NCBI GenBank assembly: GCA_035771175.1 | Contig: CM069593.1 | Span: 14,874,408-14,938,407 of the forward strand | Source: Paratinospora sagittata | Taxonomy: Eukaryota > Streptophyta > Magnoliopsida > Ranunculales > Menispermaceae | Direction: 5' to 3' | Length of the DNA: 64,000 bases | In this document: piece after piece, positions 26,132 to 39,142 of the stretch | Position numbering within the stretch: the stretch's first letter is position 1 | How the letters are laid out: each line of letters starts with the position of its first letter | The notes under the pieces: generated by a model | What the model saw: only the letters and a program-made list of their open reading frames with translations | Databases searched by the model: none | Told to the model about the DNA's origin: nothing | Program-made: the position numbers and the translations under genes

Positions 26132-28374
26132 AGCCATTGTCCTACAAGAAGTGAACACTTTGCGTTCTGAAATTTGGAAGAACCATTGCAGATTGTTTCT
26201 CACCTGGGAGTGCCACCATCGCCGTTATTTATTCTTTGTGGGGGATCCTTCTCAAAGTTAAAGCCATGCAATTATGTAGATCACCCACAGTTTCAGATGA
26301 CCAAGAATGATTTTGAGGCTGATCAATGGTTTTTATTCCCCTTTCAGTTTTTCTTAAATTATTGGTACTAGATAAATAGTATCAGTTCCATGTAGGATTC
26401 AAGAAAGGCTAATTTTTGGTTTTCTTAAAAATTCTGCTGACCAAAAGGAAGAAAGAAAAGAAATGATGGAATCACTTTTTTTTTTCTTTGTTGATGTCGA
26501 GCATTTCTTTGAAAGGACTTGCATTTTCTTATCAAAATTGGCATGAATAGTGGTGCATCACTGCCCCTTGTGTTCAGGCTCTAATTGATGGATGAACATG
26601 GAATTCATCAAACTCTAAGGTGTTTGTATTTTCAATTAAGAATAATGGTTTTTTTTTTTCCTAATCCTGCAGCTGATCTTGTATACAATTGGAAGCAACG
26701 GGCAGCAGGAGAAAATAAAGATGATTTCTAGTACATTCAGATGATATAATTCTCCTGCTGAAAATATATTTAGAGTTCAATCTTATAAAATAATGAAAAA
26801 TAACAGTAAACTATTTAAATAGAGGGGTCACTTTCTCACCCTAAAAATAACTTAAAGGAGAGAAAAATATGGCATCTTGACGGTTCTTCTTTCTCACCCG
26901 TTTTAACTGTTGCTTTGATGGTCACGAGATATTGACTTTGAAAGAGTTTTTTTCAAAAATATTTCTTCAGAAATTTTTTTTATTAAAAATTATTTTTCTT
27001 AGATATTTTACCAAATACATCTAAAATGCTTTGTAAAAGTATTTTTATTCAACAATGACAATTTTATATTTTTATAATTAAAATAATATATACCCATATT
27101 ACTACTAACTTTAGTACCCATATACTAGTTTAACCATCAAATTAAAAATTTATTTGTATAAAATATATGTTTTTAATTTTTAAAATCTTTTAATTTAAAT
27201 ATTTTGTGTTTTATTTTTATATTATAAATATAATATATAACCAACGAGAAAAAATTGCGTTTTCTTGCCTTTATACTCAGACGCAAACGTGCTTCCAAAC
27301 GAGGTTCGCTCGATAAGGCTCCTCCGAGTCTTCTATCATTGCTGCTCTGCTCTAATTTTTTCTTGGTCCTGAGAACAAAACCTCAGGTAAGAGACGTGAG
27401 ATTTCTTTCTTTATTATTTTTGTTAGGGTTTTTACTTGGGTTTAGGGTAATAAGAGATACGGATTAAAATTTGTACTTACAAGTGGTTTCTATCGAGGAT
27501 TTCTCTTCTCATCTGTTTTTTTTTTTTTGTTCTTTGATCTAGATTCGCACTTTGACAATCTCGAATCCTTCTTCTTCTTTTTTTGATATAAATTCTTCGG
27601 TTTAATCTTTGAAGTTTTGTGTTCTATTTGCGTGATTTGGTTTATAGAATTGAATGTAAGGGTTTTGTTCATGCTCATGCGGTTGTTCTTCTACATGGTT
27701 TTGAAGTGATAGGTTGCTTTGGTTAGTATGATAGGCTTTGTTAGTTTCATCGCTGATGGAGATAGATAAAGAGAAGTAGCTAGAAGATCGATTAGAAACA
27801 TTCTGTTACTTGTTGAATATTGATGGGGAAAACGCGCCGATTTGGAAGAAGGAACTGGAGCGAATCCGTAAATGGATCAAGTGATAGTGGACTGTTGCTT
27901 AGGGTTTCGGTTTCTGCTTTAATTTGTGCACTAACCGCATTTTTTATATTTCAAATACGTATGTATTTGAAATATAATTTCTGCTTTAATTTGTGCACAA
28001 ACTAAAGTTTGTGGATTTCCAAGACATTGGATCGGGACTTGAAATAGATGGGGTTTTGAACTATTTTATCTTTGTGTCGAAGAATTGTACTCGTAGATTC
28101 TGAAATAGTTATTCCGAGTATTACTTCATGGGGCTTACCTTGAAACCCATTATGAGATTCTGTGGAAAATGAGTCATTTTTTAATGTTATTTCTTTGGTT
28201 ACTTGTTTGATTTTGCTAATTGCAAACACTTTCATTCATTAGATTATCACAATTTAGTTGACGGAAAAATAGCGTAATGGGAAATTCTTTCTTTTTATTC
28301 TTTGGTTACTTGGTTTTTTCATCCTGTTTTGATTTATCACATTTGGAAGACAGGCAAAATCGGAGCTTGAAGCA
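26132..28374. other. ARPC2A 3' region and MAC5 promoter/leader
   Basis: The first part is the presumed ARPC2A 3' UTR and AT-rich spacer with no gene seen. About 27255-27386 looks like the MAC5 untranslated exon 1, ending CCTCAG|GTAAGA. A 967 bp leader intron would run from 27387 to 28353, ending ..GAAGACAG, with 21 nt of leader before the ATG at 28375. The intron contains a perfect inverted repeat described separately. Confidence 0.55.
27911..27997. repeat. Perfect 14 bp inverted repeat between 20 bp direct repeats
   Basis: tatatttcaaatac and gtatttgaaatata (27945-27958 and 27963-27976) are exact reverse complements with a 4-base loop. They sit between two identical copies of tttctgctttaatttgtgca (27911-27930 and 27978-27997). 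This lies in the presumed leader intron of the MAC5 gene. The arrangement suggests a replication template-switch event rather than a functional site. Confidence 0.9.
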
Positions 28375-31300
28375 ATGGCACATAGGTTATTAAGGGATCT
28401 GGAGGCCGATGGTTGGGAGCGTGCTGATTTCCCTATCATATGCGAGTCATGTCTTGGGGACAACCCATACGTTCGGATGGTAAGGTTTCCACAAATCCTT
28501 TCTTTATTATCTAATGTAGACTTCAAAAAGTGTAGATTCAAAACTTGATTTGAAAGTTGAACAGCTTGTGTGGTTCACCCATTGAGGTTTTTTTTTTTTT
28601 TTTTTACATGAGATCTTAGTTGGTGCAGAATTGTGGTAGAAGCTAAAATTATATCCAAAGCAATTTCACCGCGACACTCCTTTCTTTGTAAATTGAGTCT
28701 CAATGACTCAACAAGCAAATTATTCATTGTGAAACCGGGTTTTTCTTAACATTTGAGAGTCAATTTAACAGGGGAAGCTCCCTCGTAAGATCCTAGAGAA
28801 CAGCTATATATATATCATCTTCTCATGAGCTGTTTGAAAATTGGAGTTACTCTCAAATCATTTTTTTGAGTATTTTACGGGCTATTAACTTATTGTTGTT
28901 TTAATTTACAGACCAAAGCAGACTACGACAAGGAGTGCAAGATCTGTACACGACCATTTACTGTGTTCAGGTGGAGACCAGGACGGGATGCAAGGTTTAA
29001 GAAGACAGAAGTTTGCCAGACATGCAGTAAGCTAAAAAATGTTTGCCAAGTCTGCCTCCTAGATCTCGAATATGGCTTACCTGTTCAGGTTCGAGATACT
29101 GCACTGGCCATCAATTCCAATGATGCAATTCCAAAGAGCGATGTGAACAGGGAGTACTTCGCCGAGGAGCATGATCGCAGGGTATGCTAATTAGTTGTGC
29201 ATCCTTCTCCCTCTTTTAGTTTATGTTGTAATATGTTTGAAGTGGTCATATGTTAGTCAGGTGTCTTTTTTTTTAATTGCTATGCATTATTAAAGGTGAG
29301 TTAACTTAGTATAAGAGTTAGTGATATGTCACCGACCAATACGGATAAAAGGATAGATGAGATAGATTACTAGGCATGCTCTCCCCTTCTAAAATTGGTA
29401 TGGCACCCATTCCCAACAATAGAATAGAGGAACTGGTCTAAAAGTCAGAGGTCTACTCTCAATAGGGAGTGGGAACATTTCTTTCAGAGCCTCTTTTCTA
29501 GTCTTCAAAAGGTTCAAAGTGAGTGGAATTTTGCTTGCAAGAAAAGAGATCCGATCACTGTAAATCTAACCAAATTGAGCTTTTAAATCATCAAACTTAT
29601 AAACCTTTAGTGAACAAACCAAATTAGCGGTGAATTAGTTTGTATCTGATTGACATGGTGTAGACTATGTATTGCTACCTGAAACGGTTTGAATTGAAGT
29701 CTTAGACACAAAAACTGTACAAATCTTACATTTTGTCAAGAATGAAAATGTGGTATATTTTGGCTTTTTGCTTATTACCCACACGAAAAAAGCCCAATGC
29801 ATTTATTTTAATCTTAATTACTTTCAAATTTCAAATTACTTTTGAACCAGATTTGCCCCTATGGTTGAAAGAGAGTGCCAATTAGTCACCAACATTCTTG
29901 ATGATATTTGTCACGGTTCTACTTTTTATTTGGACAATTTTCCATGCAAATGATAAAGAAGGGGTCTTTGTTATTTCAAATTTTTATGTGGATGTGTAAA
30001 TTGTACTTTCATGTCCCCCCTCCCTCCTTTGCCTGTGATTCTATATGTGTGGGTTGAGTCCTTTGTGATACTTTGTGCTTACTAGGCTGTCTTCTTTACA
30101 GGCTAGAGCTGGCATTGACTATGAATCCTCATTTGGAAAGGTGCGCCCAAATGACACAATATTAAAACTTCAAAGAACAACACCATATTACAAAAGAAAT
30201 AGAGCACACGTGTGCAGTTTCTATGTGCGGGGTGAATGCACAAGAGGTGCTGAGTGTCCTTACAGGCATGAAATGCCCATTACTGGCGAATTATCTCAGC
30301 AAAATATAAAGGATCGTTACTACGGGTATGTATTATTTTTTGATACATTTCATTGAAAGAAACCTGTATTTTTGTGAGGTTGAGTTGACCAGTATTATGC
30401 CATGGAAGTTGGTCTTTATATATGGTGCATTTCTGTTAAGAGAGTTGACTATACCAATGAACACAGCTATCAAGGTGGGCCAGAGATAATATTTATAGTT
30501 ATAAAAGACCCCAGTTTGAAGTGTATGTGTGTGGTGATCCATTTGATTTTTACAGCTTTTGCTTTAGAACAAAGGCCTTCCTAATTGATAGGGATTGTTC
30601 TATCTTGTTCTATCTTTGACTTGTAACTGAAATTCTTACTGAACTCCTGTTTGATCTGGTATCCTCTTTGACTTGAAATATTTGTGCTGATTGATGAGTT
30701 TGTTAATATTTGTACAATCCTTTGGATCTCTGTCAATGCCTTTTCATTATGCTGAAAGAGATCCTGAGTTTACTACTTCCATCTTTCATTTGCCTTCTGT
30801 TTTTTTCTCATGCTTTAGGTAATATGTGAGGGAGATGGGTTATGTACATACCCCTCCCCCTGAGAGAAAGTGATTCTGAGCCATGGCAGTTCTGTTCATT
30901 ATGTTCTTATGAACATTCCCAAGATGTTTGATGCAGCAATCTCAGTCATGACGAATTGAAATGTTTAAAGCCCCCCATTAACAATCCTTGGAAGAGTCAA
31001 ACTTTTCTATCATGAAATAATTAGATGAAAATGTCTAATAGGTCTCCTCCACGTGCTCTACTTTAGATATTTATAAGATCTCCAATGATTTTCAATGATA
31101 TCATAGAAACATATAATTGAAAATGGGTCCTGTAAATATCTGCCTTTGTCAATCATGTGTTTCACAGTTCCATTAGTGGCTTTTAAGATTAATGGGACTT
31201 TTCCATTAATGTTTGGACTAGGAATTGGGGGGAATGTATGTACTGAGATGTTTTGTTGTGGCTCTTGTGTTTTTGTGTTTTTATACTTTATTTTGTTTTT

Positions 31301-33022
31301 GCTTTTGTTTGAGTACTGCTGGTGCTCCACCTTGATGTGTACTTGTTTGTCTTGATTATTTTTAAAACAGATAATGCATCTGTTTGAAAAGTTTCACTTT
31401 CTATCCTATACTAAGCATTAATAATTCTCTCTCCAACATCCTAAATATGTTCTTCTTGTTTTGGTCTCTTAACATCGAAATTCTTTTTCTCCACCCTCCT
31501 CTTGCACTTGCCTATGTACACCAAATCTTTCTAAATGCCACCTAATCAACCTGACAATTTGGAAGTGGCCTATACTCGCACCCAAGAAAAGGATTGGTTA
31601 GTTCGAGTCTTTTGATTCAATTGTTTCTTGTTCATGGGTTTTCATGATGAACCTGTCTTTGGTTTTATAAAGAAAATGTCAATTCAAGGTGGATACAAGT
31701 TTAGTGTTAGGTCTCCCCATAATTGACCCTTAACATTCTCAAGTTGATTGACCCATCACTCATGGCATGTGCTCCAGATCTGAGGTAGGTAGCTAGTTCA
31801 TAGGACAGGTTTCAGTGTTATGAACTTATGATAAAGAAAAGTGCTTTAAACCCTAGGTGATTGATTTCCTCCGCACAATGTGTTCTTAACATTCACATGT
31901 TGATTAACCTATTTCTTTTGGCATGTGCTCTGAAATTGACATACACAAGTGCCACCTTCAGCGGTTTTGAATATCACCCACTTCACACACCAATTGTTTA
32001 GAAAATCACATAGGAAAAATAATTTGTTTAGACCTTGGAAAGACGCATCATTGAGACTTGCACTGGTATATTGATTGACCTCTTTATTGGAACTACTGCT
32101 GTTGTTTCTCATGGGACAAAGCTATGTTTTAATATGATGGGGGATTTTGTGAATTTGCCTTCAACATCTGATATTTTATAATACTGGCTGCAGAGTGAAC
32201 GATCCAGTCGCATTGAAGCTGCTGAACAAAGCAGGTGAGATGCCATCTCTTGTTCCTCCTGAAGATGAGAGCATCAAGACCCTCTATGTTGGCGGACTTG
32301 ATGCCAGAATTACTGAACAGGATCTGAGGGACCATTTCTATGCTCATGGTGAGATCGAGTCCGTGAGGATGGTGCTTCAACGAGCTTGTGCATTCGTAAC
32401 CTACACAACTAGAGAAGGTGCTGAGAAGGCAGCTGAAGAGCTCTCAAATAAGTTGGTTATAAAGGGTCTGAGATTGAAGCTCTTGTGGGGGAAGTCTCAG
32501 GCTGCAAAAGCAGAGTTGGAAAACCATGATGATGAGGCAGCAAGGCAGCAGGCACTGGCTCATGGAGGGATGCTCCCAAGAGCTGTCATTTCCCAACAAC
32601 AGAACCAACAGGTGCAGCCACCAGGATCTCAGGACCAACCGCCGCCACCTATGCATTATTTCAATATTCCTCCCCCACCACCTCCTGAGCGCACCTACTA
32701 TCCATCAATGGATCCTCAAAGGATGGGTGCGTTGGTTCCTTCCCAAGAAGGGGCTGGTGCAGGGCCTAGTGGATCGGGTGACGGTAAATCAGGTTCGGAT
32801 AAGCCGCAACAAGGTGGAACTCATTTCCCATACCATGCTATGCCGCCACAACAAGGTCAGTTCCCACAGTTTTATCCACCTTATGGGTACATGCCGCCAC
32901 CTCCGCCACCGCCGCCTTATCAACCTTACCCTCAATATCAATCTGCAGTGCCTCCACAAATGCCTCTGGCAACCCAGCAGTATCTGCCACCTGCCCCACC
33001 AGGGTCATCATCTCAAAGTTAA
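28375..33022 (+). CDS. MAC5: MAC5/RBM22-type CCCH zinc finger and RRM spliceosome protein
   Basis: The family (human RBM22, yeast Cwc2/Ecm2, Arabidopsis MAC5A/C3H4) belongs to the NineTeen-related part of the spliceosome and contacts U6 snRNA near the catalytic centre; in plants it is part of the MOS4-associated complex linked to splicing, miRNA processing and immunity. Four exons: 28375-28479, 28912-29181, 30102-30325, 32194-33022, giving 475 residues (Arabidopsis about 481). Paired cysteines CESC, CKIC, CQTC and CQVC in the first 85 residues form the N-terminal zinc-binding part. A CCCH finger follows at C163, C171, C177, H181 (spacing C-x7-C-x5-C-x3-H). The RRM spans about 228-305, with RNP2 LYVGGL and RNP1 RACAFVTY. 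The tail is rich in Pro, Gln and Tyr. All domains are intact. The paralogue number (A, B or C) cannot be set from sequence alone. Confidence 0.94.
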
Positions 33023-36000
33023 AATACTTGATTTTTGTTGTCTGTTTCCATTTGAAAACCTTGTGAATCTCTGATCAAATAGCCATGTCATTTGTAGTTT
33101 TTATTTGGGATTTTCGTTGTGCTAATTTTCTGGCTTAGCTTGATGAATGATGAACATATGCAGTGACATAATGTGCTTGGTCACTCTTATAACAGCAAGG
33201 TGCAAGCATATTTTCTTGAGTTTCCTTCATTTTCTTTTCTGATATTTAATAGGAGATGCAAAGAAATTGGCTCATTGTGTCCATTGCAGTTATGTGGTCT
33301 ATCTGCGAGAGAAATAACAGAATTTTTCATAATGTCAGTAAAGGGGGCGATCAGGTTGCTGAATCTTCCAAGGTAGCTGCTGCAACTTAGATTAGTTCAT
33401 CAAAGCTAGGTGTAGGTTATTCAGTCTGAAATTGGTTGCGATGCTAGAATGCTTTGGTGTAACATTGTGATTGTCAACAAGTTTTTAGGGGACCTTGTAG
33501 AGGACGTTGTTTATTGTTTTGTTTTAGGTTTGTTGGGCCTGCTGTGCTATATTTTTGTGAGCACCCCTTTTACTCATAATTTCTGTTCTTTTAAATATTA
33601 ATGATATTGTTCTTTGTTTTTTCTTAAAAAAAAAAGAAAAAAGAAAAAAAAGAAGAGAAGAAGAAAAGATATCATTCGTTTTTCCTCCTCCATGTTTTGC
33701 TCTGCATTCCTTTCAACAGAGTTTTTTTGTTCATTAAATAGTGTGATGCTATTGGAGACAGCTTTTTAAAATTATGATTAATATGGTTATTTTTGGGATA
33801 AGTTATATTAATAAATGTGTTAAAAAATAACTTTTACGATAAAATTAGTTAAAAAATTGATACAGTCGTTGTACTAAACAAGTCCTGAATGTTCGGGGCT
33901 GATTCTTGTTTCATTTTTAACCCGACTCGTAACGGGATTTATTTGAGTGCAGAATTTAGATCCTAGATCCGCTTAAAAATAACTTTTTGCAATGCAGGAT
34001 AAGGACGCATTAATAAAAAAAATAAAAAAAAGAGTTTAATCTACAGAGCTTTTTTTTTTTTTTTTTTTTTCTTACGATGCATCGACATCTTGTTAGAATT
34101 GCCATGAAAGCCTTAGGAGTGACGTTGGCTGCCAGAAACGTGACCATGTATTGAATTTTATCCACATGATCTTTCCTGTTAATCCTGATATCTCTAATCC
34201 ATTTTTTATAGCTAAGTTCGTCAGCTACTATTTATCATCTCTCTATATTACAATTTTACAGCATGTCCTGGAACTTCTTCACTTTTTTTTCACTGGAATA
34301 GTTGAACGATATTATGATTTAATATGAAATTGAGGTAATGATGGCAGGATACAGTTCTTATGTTATATGCTCTTATTGGAACAATTATATGAATCAAGTT
34401 AAATTTAAATATCAGGTCTATTTTTTAACTCAAGATCTGTTGATTTATCAACATCTCCAATGGCATCAATCAACCATCATTTATCAATTCAGCTTTTGAC
34501 AATGAAAAGTAAAAATAGAAGGTTAACAAATTGGAGTAATCCTCATATGTTTGAAGCAACCGGGTCATGCAATAATGGAAGGTATATATGTTGTTCAGTT
34601 ATGTTGCTATAGATGGTGTTGGGCATCGCTTCATAAGGATCTTGGTAGTGTACTACCTGCATGTCAGGCATGTCCTGTAGCAGTGACAATTTACAAGAGT
34701 CTTCTTTTGTATCATGACCAGATGATATGGCATTCCTTATTGTATTGCACACTGACATAAACTTCATCAAAATACAAACTTTACCCTGGGGCCTCACCAA
34801 CTGTTTTACATTACATGGATTGGAACCTGAAAATTTTCTTATTGGATAAAATAACACATCCTTGGTGATAAAAAAAAAAATTGAAACTCAGTAAGAGAAG
34901 ACAGAATGCTTTAAATGGCTGAATATTTCATTTGATAATTTGATATGCACTGGGATTATATGATCACTGAACTCTTCAATTTCTTAATCAGCTCAATGAG
35001 GGCATTCTCTCCTTTCGAAGAAGAGCGTGTCCGAAAATGAATGGAAACTAAATGATAAGAAAGAAATAACTGATTGCCAACTAGCACCGATGATCTCATT
35101 CTCACCGCTAAAAGTAGGGCAGCAGAGCCTATGAAAGTGAAGAGAGTTCAATAAAAGTGACACATCAACACATCATGGTCATTCTTTGTCTAATGTTTAA
35201 CAGTAATACGTATGATCATACTGCAATTGCGGGAAAAAGATAGTCCAGATTGAATATGCATGAAGAGGTAGATTGTTGCAGTATTGATTTGCACATCCTT
35301 TTAACTTTTAAGGTCACTACTGTAAGAGCAACATGTAGATAGGTGTGTTTGGTGGTTAAGGGCAACAATTATCAATTGGCACTTTGCTCCTACATAAAAT
35401 CTATAGTTACAAAATGAAACTACAATTGGTATTCTGCTGCTAATATGTACCCAAACAAAACAAAACAAAAATCCTTATGGTTCTGAAATGATCACTTTTT
35501 CCACAATGACAATCACAAATCATAACCACTTTTCTATATAAATATTGCTGACAACTTTTCATAAATCCCATATAGTTATTATGCAGATTTATTATTTATA
35601 CAATCTTTCGCGCAGTTTTAACAATTATCTTCCCCCATGTCATTAGACATTAGCCATAGCATAGTGCTCTAGAAATCTTTCATTGCATTAATATTTTCAG
35701 TTTTTTTTGGTATACTACTTTAAAATCTAGCTACTTGTAATTTAGTCAACTCAGCCCTTGGAGACTTAATTGAGTTGAGTTGTATACTTAAAATCTTACT
35801 TTTATTTAAAGAAACAACTAAACATTCCATAAATATTACTTTTCATACCACATTTACTTTTACTATCCCATCCATTTGTTACCCACTTTTTTTACCCAAA
35901 AAAATATCCAAAACTTTCTAAACTAACCTCATTTATGTTAAAAAAAAAAAAACAAACAAACAAACACTGTTTCCTTTTTCGTTTCCTTTCTTCATCCAAT

Positions 36001-36591
36001 CCTAAACTCCATTGTCATTCTTCTTCCCTCGATCTACTCCCTCGGTTCTTCTTCTTCTTCTTCTTCGATACTCAATCCATGGACCTTACGCCGTTGTTCC
36101 CATATTTCTCGTTCAAAAACGAACTTAACTCGAAGCACCTTCAAATCGAGCCTTTTTTACGATTTTTTTGTATTTTTTTTTTTGTGGATTCTAGGTTTCA
36201 AATGAAAAAAAATGGTCATTGGTTCGGGCTTGCGGGCCCGAATCTATGGATGCTTACCCATATAGATCTTTGTTACATTCAGGGCTCATCAAAGCTGTCT
36301 TGAACTTCTTGTTTTTCATGAGTATCAACCAAAACCCAGATACTCCTAACCACAAAAAAAGCAAGTGAACAGATCCAGAAATCATTATTTCAAAATCTCT
36401 ATACATTCTTAATAACTTACCAAGTCAAATGCACTCAGGAAATCAATACAACCCACCAGATAATATAAACAAACAATGAAGAAACTGAATATCTTTACAT
36501 GGGAGGCTACATGGAACATCTGAAACAAATGAAAGTTAAAAAAAGAAAAAAAGAAGCCAATTACTAATAAAAAACCACATGAAAAAAAGGA
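33023..36591. other. Spacer downstream of MAC5, no gene recognised
   Basis: Probable MAC5 3' UTR runs to about 33600. The rest is AT-rich, with A or T homopolymers (for example T runs near 34050-34070) and a (cttctt)n run near 36047-36068. A 122-codon open frame near 35935-36303 is poly-Phe/poly-Lys and shows no family features. The 3' end of the minus-strand DUF962 gene adjoins the right edge. Confidence 0.5.
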
Positions 36592-36930
36592 TCAGAAAAC
36601 CTGCAACACTGGCCTCTTTCCAAGCCTCTTGATCTCCTTATCCATCTGCCCAGTAAGCATCAATCCAAACATCTTAAAATCGCATAAAAGAGACCAAAAC
36701 GGATGCCCAAATGTTGCTGGGCAGTTTCCTTCCACAAAAAAATGGCTGTACCAGGCGAATCCATACCCGAAAATCGGCACAAAGAACACGAACCACCAAG
36801 TGAAGATAACCGAATAGATCAGTATGAGAAAAGCCATAAGCGTGCCGAAGAAATGCCAGCGCCTTGTTGATGGTTGCGAGTGCTGGTTCACATAGAAGGG
36901 CCAGAACTCCTCCAAGCTTCTGAAATTCAT
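36592..36930 (-). CDS. Short DUF962 / Mpo1-like membrane protein
   Basis: This is a complete single-exon reading frame of 112 residues. It shows the DUF962 (Mpo1-like, PF06127) pattern: HSQPSTRRWHFFGT near the N-terminus, two hydrophobic segments (about residues 27-52), GYGFAWYSHFFVEGNCPATF, then PFWSLLCDFKMF. The spaced histidines of HSQP..RRWH and WYSH..E correspond to the conserved polar residues of the family. Yeast Mpo1 is an Fe(II)-dependent ER enzyme that alpha-oxidises 2-hydroxy fatty acids from phytosphingosine, but it is longer. This protein has the compact length typical of bacterial members, so the enzyme activity is inference. A TATATAAAG-like motif lies on the minus strand near 37025-37040. 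No transit or signal peptide is evident. Confidence 0.85.
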   Translation of the reverse strand: MNFRSLEEFWPFYVNQHSQPSTRRWHFFGTLMAFLILIYSVIFTWWFVFFVPIFGYGFAWYSHFFVEGNCPATFGHPFWSLLCDFKMFGLMLTGQMDKEIKRLGKRPVLQVF

Positions 36931-37594
36931 GTCTTTTGAAAAAAACCCAAATTGGTATTTTGAAACCCTAGTTTGAACGAATCCCAGAAAACAAAAAAAA
37001 TTAACTGGGTATTGATAATTTTTCTTTATATATATATATATTTTTTTTTCAATAGAAGCACAGGGTCTTAGGGTTTAGAACTAATGTTGAGAATTCTTAC
37101 TGGAATCTATCATCAAGAAAACACAAACCCAGAAGGCAGATAGATACTGGCAGTAGACCTAATTGGTTTCCCAGAAGAAATTCAATTAAATTAGAGACAA
37201 TTTGTGAAAAATCTCTGATCTTGGGTCAGCTTAAATGAAGAGTTCTACCTCTGACCAGGAACAGTTCCCTTTCAAGCCTGTGAGGGGGGTTTTGCACTTC
37301 ATTTTTTGTTTCCCACTAATATTAATTAATCTTAAGATAAGAAATACGTTGTTTCTGTCACTCTCTATTCATGTGGTTTTTATTTATTTACTTTCTTTTT
37401 AGAACAATCTATTTCTATGGTTGGCAAGTCTAATCTTCTTTCTGTCACTAAGGCAGTGTGCGCTCTTGTAACTTTTTCGATCTACATCAGAGGTTCTAAT
37501 GTTAAAAAAATTAGATTTCGGGTCTTTTAAAAATCAACACCCTGTCAATCAAATCAAACATTATACCTTATAATTTTGTCCTTTTTCAATTTAA

Positions 37595-38650
37595 TTGTCG
37601 ATAAATTTTTATAAAAATTATAACTTTTTAGGGCTGGATCCGGATTTGAATGATTCAAAACATATTAGAAATATTTTCTTCTTCTTTTTAAGACATTTTA
37701 AATTTCTCAAATAGAAATTAAAATAAAAAAATTAAGATTATTTAAAGTTTATTTATTCATTGATCAACCCGATTAACAAATTGATAAAAATATTTATCAA
37801 TTGGTAAGTAACTTTAAATAGTGATAACTTCTTCATTTTAACTCTGATTTGAGAGATTCAAAATGTATTGAAAATCTTCTTCTTTCTAACGCATTTTGAA
37901 TCGCTTAAATCGAAACTAAAAAAAAAAGTATGGTTATTTAAAGTTTACTTACTTATCAGTGAGTAAATTTTAATTAGTCATAAATTTTTTATTTTAATTT
38001 TAATTTGAGTGATTTAAGATGCGTTCGAAAAATCTTTTCTTTTCCTTTCCAATTAATTTTAAAACCGTCAAATTAGAGTTAAAATGAAAGAAATTATAAT
38101 TATTTAAAGTTTACTTACCAATCGGTTAATCGTGTTGACTAATCGGAAAGAAAGTTTATCGATCGATAAGTGGACTTCAAATAGTCATAACTTTTTCATT
38201 TTAATTTCGATTTGAGTGATTCAAGATGCGTTGGAAATATATTTTCTTTTTCTTTCTAACGTATTTTGAATCTCTTAAATTGGAATTAAAACGAATAAGT
38301 TATGGCTATTTAAAGTTTATATATCTGTGTTGACCGATCGGTGTGTAAACTTCAAATTATCATAAATTTTTTTAATCTTTTATTTAAGTGATTAAAGATG
38401 CGTTGGAAAAAAAAAGGAAAAAAATATTTCTAAGACATCTCGAACCACTCAAATCGAAATTAAAATAAAAAAATTATGGCTATTTGAACTTTAATCGGTA
38501 AGTAAACTTTAAATAGTCATAACCTTTTCGATTTAAGCGATTCAAAATTCGTTGGAAAGAATAAGAAAATATCTTTCCAATAAATTTTGAATTGTTCAAA
38601 TCAGAGTTGGAATGAAAAAGTTACGATTTTTTAAGAAATTTATCGATGGT
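37595..38650. repeat. Second cluster of the gatttgag...gatgcgttgg repeat family
   Basis: It contains the same modules as the cluster at 14040-16085, in both orientations and more diverged. Forward-type copies are ctctgatttgagagattc (near 37842), tttaatttgagtgattt (near 38001), tttcgatttgagtgattc (near 38203) and cgatttaagcgattc (near 38529). Reverse-type copies are taacgcattttgaatcgctt (near 37886) and taacgtattttgaatctctt (near 38258). Each is joined to aaatagtcataacttttt-like sequence or its complement. The GTCACCGGTGAC cores of the first cluster are missing here; short gatcgat and accgatcggt motifs remain near 38159 and 38331. Confidence 0.8.
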
Positions 38651-38928
38651 AAAATGGAAAAATAGTAAAATGATAAAGCGTAATCCTTGATTTAATTGAT
38701 AGTTGATGTGTTGAACCTAAAATCTAATTTTCAAAACATTGGAACCTCTGCTATAGATTCATAAAGTTACGTAACTCTAACTAAAAATCCACAAAAAAAG
38801 CTTACCTCTAATTTATGAAACTTTTTAATAGCCATGAAACAAAAATCAATAAATTGAAATTTTAATCAGGGCGTTTTCTTATGCAGGAAAAAAAACATAC
38901 TTTTCAAATGTAGACTTTGAGAATTTTA

Positions 38929-39142
38929 GGCCGCGTTTGATTTATAATGCAAAAATTAGAATACAAACTAAAAATTCAAAACTCAAAAAATAACATTTTG
39001 TCGTTTTCTGTAAATAATATATTTTCTTTATAAATCCTAAAAAAATGTTTTCAGTTTTCAACCAATTAAACATATTTTTTGTGATTTAAAATTTTTAAAT
39101 AAAAAAAATTATATCTAAATCATAAACCAAATGCAATCGGCC
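38929..39142. mobile_element. 214 bp MITE, PIF/Harbinger-like
   Basis: Termini GGCCGCGTTTGATTTATAAT and, as reverse complement of the right end, GGCCGATTGCATTTGGTTTA align as an imperfect inverted repeat. TTA sits on both sides (38926-38928 and 39143-39145), the usual Harbinger target duplication. The interior is AT-rich with no reading frame. Confidence 0.65.

Noticed and set aside
32526..33074. 182-codon open frame overlapping the MAC5 tail
   Set aside because: It is the +1 shadow of the Pro/Gln-rich C-terminus; the RRM-containing frame is the real one.
35935..36303. 122-codon open frame on the plus strand
   Set aside because: It is made of poly-Lys, poly-Phe and a (CTT)n run, has no family features, and lies in spacer DNA.
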